This document shows positions 8,544 to 17,260 of a stretch of 53,504 nt of DNA, piece after piece. This stretch comes from RGIG3009 sp045653425 (lineage in GTDB: Bacteria > Bacillota > Clostridia > Oscillospirales > Acutalibacteraceae), in NCBI GenBank assembly GCA_045653425.1, contig JAZOLU010000004.1, positions 1 to 53,504 on the forward strand, written 5' to 3'. The position numbers were made by a program, and so were the translations under genes. Positions within the stretch are counted from its first letter, which is position 1, and each line of letters begins with the position of its first letter. The notes beneath the pieces were generated by a model. That model was not told the origin of the DNA. It did no database searches and worked only from the letters and a program-made list of their open reading frames with translations.

Positions 8544-10334
8544 TTATTTCTTTACAATCGCGCCGAACTTACAGGTGCTCATACACACGCCGCACTTAAT
8601 GCACTTTTCGGTGTCAATGGTGTGAACTTCCTTCACCGCGCCTTGAATGGCGTTCACCGGGCACTTGCGGGCGCAAGCAGTACAGCCCTTGCACTTATCA
8701 GCGATAATCTCGTAATGCATCAGTTCTTTACACACGCCGGCGGGACATTTCTTGTCTACCACGTGGGCAACGTACTCGTCACGGAAGAAACGCAGAGTGG
8801 AGAGTACCGGGTTGGGAGCGGTTTGACCCAGACCGCACAAGGAGTTCTCCTTAATGTAGTAGCACAAAGCTTCCAACTCGTCAATGTCTTCCAGTGTGCC
8901 TTTGCCGGCGGTGATTTTCTCCAATTTCTCCAACAGACGTTTGGTACCGACACGGCAAGGGGTACATTTACCGCAGGATTCGTCCACGGTGAATTCCAAG
9001 AAGAATTTCGCCATATCCACCATACAGGTGTCTTCGTCCATAACAATCAGACCGCCGGAACCCATCATACAGCCAATGGCCGTGAGGTTGTCGTAATCCA
9101 CGGGCGTATCAATAAGCGAAGCAGGGATACAACCGCCGGACGGGCCACCGGTTTGCGCCGCTTTGAACGTTTTGCCGTTCGGAATGCCGCCGCCGATTTC
9201 TTCCACAATTTCACGCAAGGTGGTACCCATGGGGATTTCTACCAAACCGGTATGCTTAATTTTGCCGCCCAAAGCGAACACCTTGGTGCCCTTGGATTTT
9301 TCCGTACCCATAGAGGCGAACCACTCGGCACCGCGCAGGATAATTTGAGGAATATTCGCAAAGGTTTCCACGTTGTTTTCCACCGTGGGGCAGCCATACA
9401 AGCCCTTGACTGCCGGATACGGCGGGCGGGGACGCGGTTCACCGCGATTGCCTTCAATGGAGGTCATCAGCGCGGTTTCTTCGCCGCACACAAACGCGCC
9501 GGCACCCAAGCGGATTTCCATATCAAAGTCAAAGCCGGAACCGAAAATATCCTTGCCCAGCAAACCTTCCTTGCGAGCATCGTCAATTGCCATTTGCAAA
9601 CGGTTTACCGCAATGGGATATTCGGCACGTACGTACACATAACCCATGGTGGCGCCGATAGCATAACCGGCAATGGCCATTGCTTCAATCAGGCAGTGGG
9701 GGTCACCTTCCAGTACGGAACGGTCCATAAACGCGCCCGGGTCGCCTTCGTCGGCGTTGCATACCACGTATTTTTGCGGGGCCTTGTTAGGCGCGGTGAG
9801 TGCCCATTTGCGACCGGTGGGGAAGCCACCGCCGCCGCGGCCACGCAGACCCGAATCCGTCACAATCTGAATGACCTGTTCGGGGGTGTACTCGGTTAAG
9901 CACTTGGCCAGTGCCTGATATCCGTCGTTGGCAATGTACTCGTCCAGCGATTCGGGGTTGATAACACCGCAGTTGCGCAGTGCCACACGTACCTGCTTTT
10001 TGTAGAAATCCGTTTCGTCCAGCGCTTTGACGGTGCCTTCCTCGGCAACGGTCTCATCGTACAGCAAACGGGTGACAATACGGCCTTTGAGCAGATGCTC
10101 GGAAACGATTTCCGGAATATCCTCTACGTCTACACGGGAATAGAAACAGCCTTCGGGGTACACAATCATAATGGGGCCGAGGGCGCACAGACCGAAACAA
10201 CCGGTGCGCACGACCTTCACTTCTTCAACCAAACCGTTGGCGGCAATTTCCTTTTCCAGCGCATCAATAATAGCTTGGCTGTTGGAGGAAGTACATCCCG
10301 TACCGCCGCAGACCAACACATGAGAACGATACAT
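8544..10334 (-). CDS. hydB: Hydrogenase NADH-binding flavoprotein subunit (HydB, NuoF-like)
   Basis: Binds NAD(H) and FMN and is the branching subunit in electron-bifurcating hydrogenases. The 596 residues comprise an N-terminal thioredoxin-like [2Fe-2S] domain (CGGTGC, TGCFGLC), the NuoF core with the glycine-rich GLRGRGGGGFPTG and NADEGDPGAF segments, the [4Fe-4S] motif ESCGKCTPCR, and two C-terminal ferredoxin motifs (CKGCTACARKCP, CIKCGVCMSTC). Such extra N- and C-terminal cluster domains distinguish HydB from plain NuoF. A clear GGAGG precedes the ATG. The gene sits between the small [2Fe-2S] protein and hydA. Confidence 0.95.
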   Translation of the reverse strand: MYRSHVLVCGGTGCTSSNSQAIIDALEKEIAANGLVEEVKVVRTGCFGLCALGPIMIVYPEGCFYSRVDVEDIPEIVSEHLLKGRIVTRLLYDETVAEEGTVKALDETDFYKKQVRVALRNCGVINPESLDEYIANDGYQALAKCLTEYTPEQVIQIVTDSGLRGRGGGGFPTGRKWALTAPNKAPQKYVVCNADEGDPGAFMDRSVLEGDPHCLIEAMAIAGYAIGATMGYVYVRAEYPIAVNRLQMAIDDARKEGLLGKDIFGSGFDFDMEIRLGAGAFVCGEETALMTSIEGNRGEPRPRPPYPAVKGLYGCPTVENNVETFANIPQIILRGAEWFASMGTEKSKGTKVFALGGKIKHTGLVEIPMGTTLREIVEEIGGGIPNGKTFKAAQTGGPSGGCIPASLIDTPVDYDNLTAIGCMMGSGGLIVMDEDTCMVDMAKFFLEFTVDESCGKCTPCRVGTKRLLEKLEKITAGKGTLEDIDELEALCYYIKENSLCGLGQTAPNPVLSTLRFFRDEYVAHVVDKKCPAGVCKELMHYEIIADKCKGCTACARKCPVNAIQGAVKEVHTIDTEKCIKCGVCMSTCKFGAIVKK

Positions 10335-10350
10335 TCTTTTTCCTCCTGTC

Positions 10351-10722
10351 TTATTTCATCAAATTGGCAACGGTGTATTCCGCTACCGGATTGCCGTTTA
10401 CCAAATGGTCGGTTACAATTTTGGCAACCATTTCGGGCGTTACTTTGCCGTAAGTTACCTTGTCTTTGCCGGGGGCAATTACTTCCACAATCGGCTCAAA
10501 CTGGCACATACCGATGCAACCGGTTTGCACCACGGCAACGTGGCCCAAATGCCGCTTGCCAATTTCGTCCACAAAGGCGTTCAGCACCGGACGCGCACCG
10601 GCGGCGATGCCGCAAGTGGCCATACCTACCACAACGCGGGTGCCGTCATGCATACCTTCGCGCACGGCGATTTGTGCACGAGCTTTGTCTCGAATAGCCT
10701 GCAATTCCGCAATGGATTTCAT
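10351..10722 (-). CDS. Thioredoxin-like [2Fe-2S] ferredoxin of the hydrogenase operon
   Basis: A 123-residue protein of the thioredoxin-like [2Fe-2S] fold seen in NuoE C-terminal halves and as a detached domain in hydrogenase operons. Cluster ligands are probably the cysteines in MATCGIA and TGCIGMC; a fourth must come from elsewhere in the chain or from a neighbour, since only three are obvious. It duplicates the N-terminal domain of HydB. AGGAGG precedes the ATG. Its place 16 bases before hydB suggests a stable electron-transfer accessory of the HydABC complex; that role is inference from context. Confidence 0.85.
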   Translation of the reverse strand: MKSIAELQAIRDKARAQIAVREGMHDGTRVVVGMATCGIAAGARPVLNAFVDEIGKRHLGHVAVVQTGCIGMCQFEPIVEVIAPGKDKVTYGKVTPEMVAKIVTDHLVNGNPVAEYTVANLMK

Positions 10723-10751
10723 ACGAAAAACCTCCTGTTTATGTTATCAAA

Positions 10752-11294
10752 TTAGGCGTTGCTTCCCAAGTCGCGAATGCCTTCCTCCAAGTTGGCAGTT
10801 ATCCACGCCATAACGTCCGGTTCCGATAACGGAACCTCCCCCAACACCTCGCGCAGAACGCGGGTGTCCAGCGTGAAGGATTGTGCCTCCACGGTGTGGC
10901 GATAGCAAAAATCCACCGAGGGGTTTAAGCGAATGAGCGCGGTAACCGTGCCGACCATATCACCCAACGGCATACGGTCAATGTGGTCCAGCCGAAAGGT
11001 GGCGGTAACGGTGGTGCCGCTGCCAAGCGTGGATTCAACCGCCAACGAACCGCCCGCCATAGTGGCGGCCATACGAAACAGCGGGATGCCCATACCGACA
11101 CGCCGCGTGGTGCGGGTGGTGTAGAACGGGTCGCGAATGCGCTCCAACTGTTCGGCGGTCATACCGCGGCCGTTGTCCGCAATAATCAAGGTCAGCCAAC
11201 CATCGGTTTCCTGCACCTCCAACGTGACCAAGGTGGCACCGGCGGCGAGGGAGTTCTGGGCAATGTCCAGAACGTTCAGCGATAATTCACGCAT
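10752..11294 (-). CDS. Stand-alone HATPase (histidine-kinase-like ATPase) in the hydrogenase operon
   Basis: The first ~105 residues form a GHKL/HATPase_c domain: N box VLDIAQNSL, G1 box DNGRGM, a motif DPFYTTRTTRRVGMGIPL and G2-like GSGTTVT. There is no dimerisation/phosphoacceptor domain, no sensor and no membrane segment. The remaining ~75 residues do not resemble a response-regulator partner. Similar lone ATPases recur inside HydABC operons of Firmicutes, so a regulatory or maturation role linked to the complex is likely, but the activity is unknown. Start is three bases after the hydC stop, consistent with translational coupling; its own ribosome site is weak. Confidence 0.82.
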   Translation of the reverse strand: MRELSLNVLDIAQNSLAAGATLVTLEVQETDGWLTLIIADNGRGMTAEQLERIRDPFYTTRTTRRVGMGIPLFRMAATMAGGSLAVESTLGSGTTVTATFRLDHIDRMPLGDMVGTVTALIRLNPSVDFCYRHTVEAQSFTLDTRVLREVLGEVPLSEPDVMAWITANLEEGIRDLGSNA

Positions 11295-11297
11295 AGG

Positions 11298-11795
11298 TTA
11301 CTTGCCGTATTTTTCAAGAATACCGGGGACATCGTCCGCGGTGAGACGGCCGTAAACGTCTTCATTCACCGTGAGAACCGGTGCCAAACCGCACGCACCG
11401 ATACAGCGACAAGCGGTTAACGAAAAACGTCCGTCGGGCGTGCATTCCTCCGCGTCAATGCCCAAAAGTTCTTTTAACTTTTCAAACACATCGCCCGCGC
11501 CTTTTACGTAGCACGCTGTGCCGAGGCAGACGGAGATGTTGTACTCACCTTTGGGAGAGAGGGAGAACTGCGCATAAAACGTGGCGACGCCGTATACCTT
11601 TTCCAGCGGGACGCCCATACCGTCCGCAATCATTTGCTGGACTTCCAACGGCAGATACCCGTAAATGTTTTGGGCATCTTGCATAACGCCCATCAGACGA
11701 CTGGGGTCGTGCTTATTTGCATCGATGACCTTTTGCAGCGCTTCCTTCTGTTCGGGAGTGCCCTTAAAAGGAAGGTTGCTGATTTTTTTTTGCAT
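11298..11795 (-). CDS. hydC: Hydrogenase [2Fe-2S] subunit (HydC, NuoE-like)
   Basis: NuoE family, 165 residues. It carries the helical N-terminal part with GYLPLEVQQMIAD and GVATFYAQF, then the four cluster cysteines in CLGTAC and CRCIGAC with LAPVLTVNEDVYGRL. It passes electrons between HydB and HydA. It opens the operon hydC-HATPase-[2Fe-2S]-hydB-hydA, the gene order known from trimeric bifurcating hydrogenases. The ribosome site AAGGAGG lies upstream of the ATG. Confidence 0.94.
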   Translation of the reverse strand: MQKKISNLPFKGTPEQKEALQKVIDANKHDPSRLMGVMQDAQNIYGYLPLEVQQMIADGMGVPLEKVYGVATFYAQFSLSPKGEYNISVCLGTACYVKGAGDVFEKLKELLGIDAEECTPDGRFSLTACRCIGACGLAPVLTVNEDVYGRLTADDVPGILEKYGK

Positions 11796-11834
11796 TTGCC
11801 TGTTCCTCCTTGTGAATTTTCATACCTATCCACT

Positions 11835-11862
11835 ATTATACATTAAAAAAATAATTTTGCAA
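11835..11862 (-). promoter_or_regulatory. Promoter of the hydrogenase operon
   Basis: On the minus strand TTGCAA-N16-TATAAT, 40 bases before the hydC start. The surrounding DNA is AT-rich. Confidence 0.7.
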
Positions 11863-11930
11863 TGGGAATTCGCAAAGATTGTCATCTTTTTGTCAAACTT
11901 TTTTGCGTTTTTCCCGAAAAAGAGAAAACA

Positions 11931-11959
11931 TTGACAAAACTTGTAAAAAAAGCTATACT
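11931..11959 (+). promoter_or_regulatory. Promoter of the MFS gene
   Basis: TTGACA-N17-TATACT, near-consensus, 33 bases before the ATG at 11992. Confidence 0.82.
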
Positions 11960-11991
11960 GACTCCCGTTAAAACGGAAGTGGGGAACGTGT

Positions 11992-13197
11992 ATGCAAACT
12001 AAGTACCGTGCCACCTGGAGGGCGTGTTATTGGGGTGCTACAATTCAAGCACTGGCAATCAATGTTGTGCCTTTGTTTTTTGTGACACTGCAAACGCGGT
12101 ATGCGGTGTCGTTTGAGGAATTGGGACGGCTGGTACTCATTAACTTTGCCACCCAGTTGTTGGTTGACTTTTTATCGTTGTATTTTGTGGACCGCGTGGG
12201 TTACCGCACTTGTTTTTTGATAGCGCACGGCACCGTTGCGGCGGGTTTTGTGTTGTTTGGTGTGTTGCCGCAGGTGTTGCCGGATGCGTACGCGGGTATG
12301 GTGTTGGCAACGTTGGTGTATTCCGTTGGTTCGGGGTTGCTGGAAGTGTTAATCAGCCCTATGGCGGACGCTCTTCCGAGTGACAATAAGGCCACCGCGC
12401 TCACGCTGGTGCACGCGTTTTACCCGTTGGGACAGGTGGTTGGCATTTTTATTACTACCGTGGTGCTTTGGGTGTGCGGTCGCGAATATTGGTGGGCGGT
12501 CATCATTGCGTGGGCGGTGGTGCCGCTCGGCAATTTGGTGCGTGGGTTACGGTTGTATTTTCCGCCGGTAGAAACCGTAACTGAACGCGGCGGGTTGCGT
12601 GGATTGTTCCGTTCGCGGTATTTTTGGGTTGCTTTGGTGGCAATGATGTGCGCCGGTGCATCGGAGCAGGCAATGGCACAATGGGCTTCGTTATTTGCCG
12701 AACAAGCACTGGGAGTTCCTAAATTGTTTGGAGATTTGCTCGGACCGCTTTTGTTTGCTCTGTTTATGGGCATTGGTCGGTTTTGGTACGGGCGTGCCGG
12801 CGAGCATATTCCTTTGCAACCGGTACTCATCCTGAGTGCCGTGTTGAGTGCAGCGTGTTATGTAGTGGCGGTGGTATCGCCGTTTCCGTTGCTTGCTTTG
12901 TTGGGATGCGCGTTATGCGGGTTATCGGTTAGTTTAATGTGGCCCGGCACACTCAGCCACACGGCGTCGCAAATGGCGCATGGCGGTACGGCGTTGTTTG
13001 CTTGTATGGCTATGGCGGGCGACACGGGGTGTTCGCTGGGGCCGTGGTTAACGGGGTTGGTTTCCGACGTGGTGCAACATGCCTATACAGGTGTGAACGC
13101 AGCTGAGTACGGCTTAAAAGCCGGGTTGCTTGCCGCGGCGGCGTTTCCGCTGATGATGTTGGTTTTTCTGCTGGGTTTGCGCAGAAAACAAGAATAA
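11992..13197 (+). CDS. MFS transporter
   Basis: A 401-residue membrane carrier with about twelve hydrophobic segments and a short central loop (about residues 185-205). The segment YFVDRVGYR between helices 2 and 3 fits the MFS loop signature. The later half begins SRYFWVALVAMMCAGASEQAMAQW, resembling the sugar/fucose-permease-like branch. The substrate cannot be told from sequence. It is a single-gene unit with its own strong promoter; GGAAGTGGGG supplies a ribosome site. Neighbouring phosphohexomutase is convergent and need not be functionally linked. Confidence 0.85.
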   Translation: MQTKYRATWRACYWGATIQALAINVVPLFFVTLQTRYAVSFEELGRLVLINFATQLLVDFLSLYFVDRVGYRTCFLIAHGTVAAGFVLFGVLPQVLPDAYAGMVLATLVYSVGSGLLEVLISPMADALPSDNKATALTLVHAFYPLGQVVGIFITTVVLWVCGREYWWAVIIAWAVVPLGNLVRGLRLYFPPVETVTERGGLRGLFRSRYFWVALVAMMCAGASEQAMAQWASLFAEQALGVPKLFGDLLGPLLFALFMGIGRFWYGRAGEHIPLQPVLILSAVLSAACYVVAVVSPFPLLALLGCALCGLSVSLMWPGTLSHTASQMAHGGTALFACMAMAGDTGCSLGPWLTGLVSDVVQHAYTGVNAAEYGLKAGLLAAAAFPLMMLVFLLGLRRKQE

Positions 13198-13202
13198 TAG
13201 GC

Positions 13203-13237
13203 AACAAAAGCCGCCCGGGACACTGGTCGCGGGCGGC
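13203..13237 (-). terminator. Terminator between MFS gene and phosphohexomutase
   Basis: GCCGCCCG / CGGGCGGC stem at 13210-13237, followed on the minus strand by TTTTGTTG. It serves the phosphohexomutase and may also stop the convergent MFS transcript. Confidence 0.75.
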
Positions 13238-13251
13238 GTTGCTGTATATGG

Positions 13252-14967
13252 TTATTGGGCAGAAAGTAACGCTTCGGTGGCGGCACGCAGAGCATTTGCC
13301 ACGCTCTCCGCCTCCTCCGGTGTGGCACCGGTGGCGGTGACATAGCCCTTCACCTTTGGTTCGGTACCGGAGGGGCGTACAATCAGCCCCGCGTGGTTTT
13401 CCAGTTCAAACGCCAACACGTTGGACTTGGGCAGTTGAATTTCCTGCACGGTTCCGTCCGCGGTGCGGCGCTCGGAGCGCAGATAGTCGGCCGTTCCCAG
13501 CACGGCAAGGCCGGCAATTTCCGTGGGCGTTTCGCGGCGTAAGCGGGTCATTAATTCGTTCATAGCCGCCATTCCCTGAGCTCCCTCAAACTGCACGTTC
13601 ACCAACTTGTGGATATACACGCCGTGTTCTTTGCGCAGACGGTCCAACACCGCCAACAACGATTCGCCGTGTGCGGCGTAATAGGCCGCCATTTCGCAAA
13701 TTAACATAGAAGCCACAACGGCATCTTTGTCGCGGGCGTGGGTGCCGGCCAAATAACCGTAACTCTCCTCAAATCCCAACTGATACCGCTCGGGGTGGCC
13801 GGCGGCTTCCAGTTCGCCAATGAGTTCGCCAATGTACTTAAAGCCGGTAAGCACCTCGCGCATTTCGCACCCGTATTTTTCCGCAATGCGGGTGGCAAGG
13901 TCGGAAGTAACAATGGTTTTTACCGCTACCGGATGTTGCGGCAGTGTGCCGGCGGCGTGGCGGCAAGAAAGAATATATTCCAGTAACAAACAACCGGTTT
14001 CGTTGCCGGAAAGCAACACGTAATCGTCGCCCTCGCGCACGGCAATACCCACGCGGTCACAGTCGGGGTCGGTGGCGAGTAACAAGTCGGGTTGTATGGT
14101 TTTTGCCAATTCCAGTGCACAGGCAAACGATTGCCGAATCTCCGGATTGGGATAGGGTGCGGTGGGGAAGTTGCCGTCCGGCAATTCTTGCTCCGGAACA
14201 ACGGTGACTTGGGACAAACCAATACGCTCCAAAATGGCGCGAACCGGTTTGTTGCCGGTGCCGTTAAGCGGGGTGTAAATCACCTTAAAATCGCCCTTGC
14301 TGCAAATGCCGGGATTGATTTGTTGTTGTGCCACGCGGTCGAGGAATTGCTCTACCAGTGTATCGCCTTCCATAACAATGCGCCCATCGCGCACGGCGGT
14401 ATCAAAATCTGCTAATTTTATGCCGTCAAACATATCCACCCCACGAATACAGGCGGTAACGGCGTTGGCATCGTCGTCTGTCATTTGAAAGCCATCCGCG
14501 CCGTAGCACTTGTAGCCGTTGTACTGCGCGGGGTTGTGACTGGCGGTGACCATAATACCCGCTTGGCATTTTAGTTGCCGCACGGCAAAGGACAACACGG
14601 GGGTGGGTTGCAGTTCTTCAAACAAATGCACGGTAATGCCGTTGCCTGCCAGCACGCGGGCGGATTCCCGTGCAAAAACGTCGGATTTAATGCGGGAATC
14701 AAAACAGATTCCCACGCGGGAGGAGGGATAGCGCGCGTTGAGATAATCCGCCAAACCTTGGGTGGCTTTGCGGACGGTGTACACGTTCATACGGTTATCA
14801 CCCGCGCCGATGATGCCGCGCAGACCGGCGGTGCCGAATTCCAGTTCGCGGTAAAAGCACTCATAAATTTCCGTATCGTTGCCCGCAATGTTGCACAGTT
14901 CAACGGCAAGGTCGGGGTCGTCTGTTGCGCGGGATAGCCACAGGGCGTATTTTTCGGAAACGGTCAC
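13252..14967 (-). CDS. Phospho-sugar mutase (phosphoglucomutase/phosphomannomutase family)
   Basis: Alpha-D-phosphohexomutase of the long (~570-residue) PgcA type, interconverting hexose 1- and 6-phosphates for cell-wall and polysaccharide precursors. Markers in order: FGTAGLRG near residue 45, the catalytic-serine loop TASHNPAQYNG near residue 145, the metal loop DPDCDRVG near residue 300, sugar-binding GFEESYG, and the phosphate-binding RPSGTEPKVK near the C-terminus. The start codon is GTG with AAGGGGG eight bases upstream; no ATG lies nearer the domain. It is transcribed alone from its own promoter. Confidence 0.93.
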   Translation of the reverse strand: MTVSEKYALWLSRATDDPDLAVELCNIAGNDTEIYECFYRELEFGTAGLRGIIGAGDNRMNVYTVRKATQGLADYLNARYPSSRVGICFDSRIKSDVFARESARVLAGNGITVHLFEELQPTPVLSFAVRQLKCQAGIMVTASHNPAQYNGYKCYGADGFQMTDDDANAVTACIRGVDMFDGIKLADFDTAVRDGRIVMEGDTLVEQFLDRVAQQQINPGICSKGDFKVIYTPLNGTGNKPVRAILERIGLSQVTVVPEQELPDGNFPTAPYPNPEIRQSFACALELAKTIQPDLLLATDPDCDRVGIAVREGDDYVLLSGNETGCLLLEYILSCRHAAGTLPQHPVAVKTIVTSDLATRIAEKYGCEMREVLTGFKYIGELIGELEAAGHPERYQLGFEESYGYLAGTHARDKDAVVASMLICEMAAYYAAHGESLLAVLDRLRKEHGVYIHKLVNVQFEGAQGMAAMNELMTRLRRETPTEIAGLAVLGTADYLRSERRTADGTVQEIQLPKSNVLAFELENHAGLIVRPSGTEPKVKGYVTATGATPEEAESVANALRAATEALLSAQ

Positions 14968-15000
14968 TTTGTTTTCCCCCTTGTTTTATGTTCTAAATTA

Positions 15001-15029
15001 AGTATACCAAAAATTTCCGTGCATTGCAA
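15001..15029 (-). promoter_or_regulatory. Promoter of the phosphohexomutase gene
   Basis: On the minus strand TTGCAA-N17-TATACT, 33 bases before the GTG start. Confidence 0.75.
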
Positions 15030-15050
15030 GGGGAGTCGCATAACGAATTA

Positions 15051-15090
15051 CAACAAACAGCGCACCCGCCGTTTTGCGGCGGGTGCGCTG
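15051..15090 (-). terminator. Terminator of the GntR-ABC-permease operon
   Basis: A perfect 14-bp stem, CAGCGCACCCGCCG / CGGCGGGTGCGCTG, loop TTTTG, followed on the minus strand by TTTGTTG. A degenerate partial copy of its right arm (GCAGCGGGTGTGGCG) lies at about 15107-15121. Confidence 0.85.
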
Positions 15091-15128
15091 TTGCAGTAAC
15101 GTTTTGCAGCGGGTGTGGCGCGGATGTT

Positions 15129-17258
15129 TTATCCTTTAACGTCCTCTGTTTGAGGTATGGTCATTTCGGCGGGAATGGCATAGTAGCCGGAAAAGTGCTT
15201 GTATTCGTAAAAGTAGTTATCACCATCGGTTTTGCGCACCCGTTTTTCGCCGTTTAGGAATATATACGTACCGTGGGGGTCAATGTTGTTTTCGCTCACA
15301 GGGAGGAGTTGCCCCGCCCACGTGCGAAAATCATCCGCGTTTTGTGCCAGCGGTTTGGTGTCCCACCACCAGTTAAAGTTGCCGTTATTATCGGTGTAAT
15401 TTACACTGTAACAATCCAAATAATCCAGCGTGGTGGGGTCGGTCGCCAACGTGTTCAGCAATTCCGTGCGCTGCTCGGCGTTTTCGTTATTATACAATGC
15501 CAAAAACGCGGCGGTGGTACGCGGCAACACGTCGGCATCCAACCCCACAGTGAATCCCACCCAATCGGAAACAGTGGGCAGTACCACCTGCAACTCGGGG
15601 AAGGGGAAAACAACAGTTTCGGTATCCGTATCGTCGTAGGTTTCTTTGGCGTATCTGCCGTTTAAGTGGGCGTACCATTTTTCAAAACCAATGCTGCGAA
15701 CTTCGTCTTGCAGCACGTTGTAGAATGTCTGCGCCGCCGGGCCGGCATCCATACGAAAACCGTTGCCCACGTTGGCGGAAATATACCGATAATTCGTGGG
15801 TAAGTTCATATACACCTCACGGTATTCGGCATTGCGCGACAACGCCGCCGACAACAGGTCCACGTCTTCGCTGTACACAATAATGCGGCGCAGATGTTCC
15901 CGACCGCCGCTGCGTATGGCGACCACCAGCGAGGAGGAGTTGTACCGTTCCTCACGGTAAAGGGCGGGGGATGTTTCCAATAAATCCAGCGTGTGGCGGA
16001 GTTGCTGCGAAACCATTTGGCGCACGCCGTTGTCGGTTAAGGCAATGTCGGCGGTTTGCTCGGTAAAATAATCACTATACCCATAATAATACGGGTCGTT
16101 TTCAAAGTCAATGACACGCACCGACGAAATATCCTGTGCGCCGGGGGCGTATGCTTGCATCGATTTAGTAACGCCCGTAACACCGCCCAATAATGCGGCG
16201 TTGGCGGCTATCATCAATAGCAAGGTGACACCGCCGCGACGCAGTAACCCCTTAAAGCGGCGGGTGCACAACACTTCAAACGCGAGCATAGCAAACACGG
16301 CGAACAGGTACAGGAACATCCAACCGGCAATTTGGCTTTCGTTGATGGTGCCGTAATGTACTTCCGTGAACACGGAGAACGTTACCAATCCACTGATGGA
16401 GAATCCCACCAAAAAGCGGAACAACCCTTGCAAATAGCGGTTGGGAGCCGATTGCGAGGCGGCTTCGCTTTGGCGGCGGCGGAACAACAGCAGAGCAAAC
16501 GCAGTATACGCCGCCGCCACTGCCAGCGTGTATATGCCACTTGCCCACGTGGTAATGGGAGAGGTTGAGTCACCGGACATAAAGTATTGCAGAATATACC
16601 CAGCGGGTACGTTGTACTGGGTGTTAAATAACGGGGCAAACAACAAGTTTTCCACCAACGGGAACGCGTTGGAAATGCATATCAACGTTTGCTGAATAAA
16701 AATGCGGGGTAAAAAGATGATGAGCAGCGCTACCAGCACGTTCATCAGCATAGTTCCGGTAATGGATACCGCCATTGCCACGCTGGCGGCCACCAACACC
16801 CCGCCCGCAAAGCAATTGAAGAAGGTGACCAGTACACTGGCAAAGTTAATGGTGTACAGTGCGGGGAACAGCGCGTGGCACACCACCGAGAGCAGGGTGG
16901 TGGTTGTCATATAAATGAGCAACCACGTGACTGCCGCCGCAAAAAAACTGAAAAACAGGCAAGTGCGGGTGGCGGGAATGGCGTGGTAAAAATCGCTGGA
17001 TTCTCGCTTGTTAAGAAACGAAAACACATTTAACGTTAAAAATGGGGCAACAATGCAAAAAGACAGTATAATGAGAGGGTTCATTTCCAGATAGGTAACA
17101 TTTTGCACCGTGGTTTGCTGATGGAGTGTACTCAAAAACTCGCCCACGGGAATAAATACCGCCACCAAACCCGCGGCCACCGTGAACAAAATGCCCATAA
17201 TACGCAGTTGCTTTAATGCTTCTTCGTACAATCGCATGCTAAACCAGTTCTTTTTCAT
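15129..17258 (-). CDS. ABC-type permease-like membrane protein
   Basis: A 709-residue membrane protein encoded right behind an ABC ATPase. The N-terminal half holds about eight hydrophobic segments (from MGILFTVAAGLVAVFIPVG near residue 20 to the helix before residue 345), followed by a large C-terminal extracytoplasmic domain of roughly 360 residues with no known motif. The start MKKNWFSM is used since GGGGGGAT precedes it and it begins two bases after the ATPase stop; a longer reading has no ribosome site. Together with the GntR gene it resembles the YtrA-type regulated exporters of Firmicutes that respond to cell-envelope stress. Substrate unknown. Confidence 0.8.
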   Translation of the reverse strand: MKKNWFSMRLYEEALKQLRIMGILFTVAAGLVAVFIPVGEFLSTLHQQTTVQNVTYLEMNPLIILSFCIVAPFLTLNVFSFLNKRESSDFYHAIPATRTCLFFSFFAAAVTWLLIYMTTTTLLSVVCHALFPALYTINFASVLVTFFNCFAGGVLVAASVAMAVSITGTMLMNVLVALLIIFLPRIFIQQTLICISNAFPLVENLLFAPLFNTQYNVPAGYILQYFMSGDSTSPITTWASGIYTLAVAAAYTAFALLLFRRRQSEAASQSAPNRYLQGLFRFLVGFSISGLVTFSVFTEVHYGTINESQIAGWMFLYLFAVFAMLAFEVLCTRRFKGLLRRGGVTLLLMIAANAALLGGVTGVTKSMQAYAPGAQDISSVRVIDFENDPYYYGYSDYFTEQTADIALTDNGVRQMVSQQLRHTLDLLETSPALYREERYNSSSLVVAIRSGGREHLRRIIVYSEDVDLLSAALSRNAEYREVYMNLPTNYRYISANVGNGFRMDAGPAAQTFYNVLQDEVRSIGFEKWYAHLNGRYAKETYDDTDTETVVFPFPELQVVLPTVSDWVGFTVGLDADVLPRTTAAFLALYNNENAEQRTELLNTLATDPTTLDYLDCYSVNYTDNNGNFNWWWDTKPLAQNADDFRTWAGQLLPVSENNIDPHGTYIFLNGEKRVRKTDGDNYFYEYKHFSGYYAIPAEMTIPQTEDVKG

Positions 17259-17260
17259 TG

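Noticed and set aside
8622..9899. A 425-codon open frame on the plus strand opposite hydB
   Set aside because: It is antisense to a clearly recognised gene, has no ribosome site and its translation shows only the low-complexity look of a shadow frame.
11806..11824. Possible Rex operator (TTGTGAA half-site) in the hydC leader
   Set aside because: Only one half-site is convincing; the other arm does not match, so redox control by Rex is not supported here.
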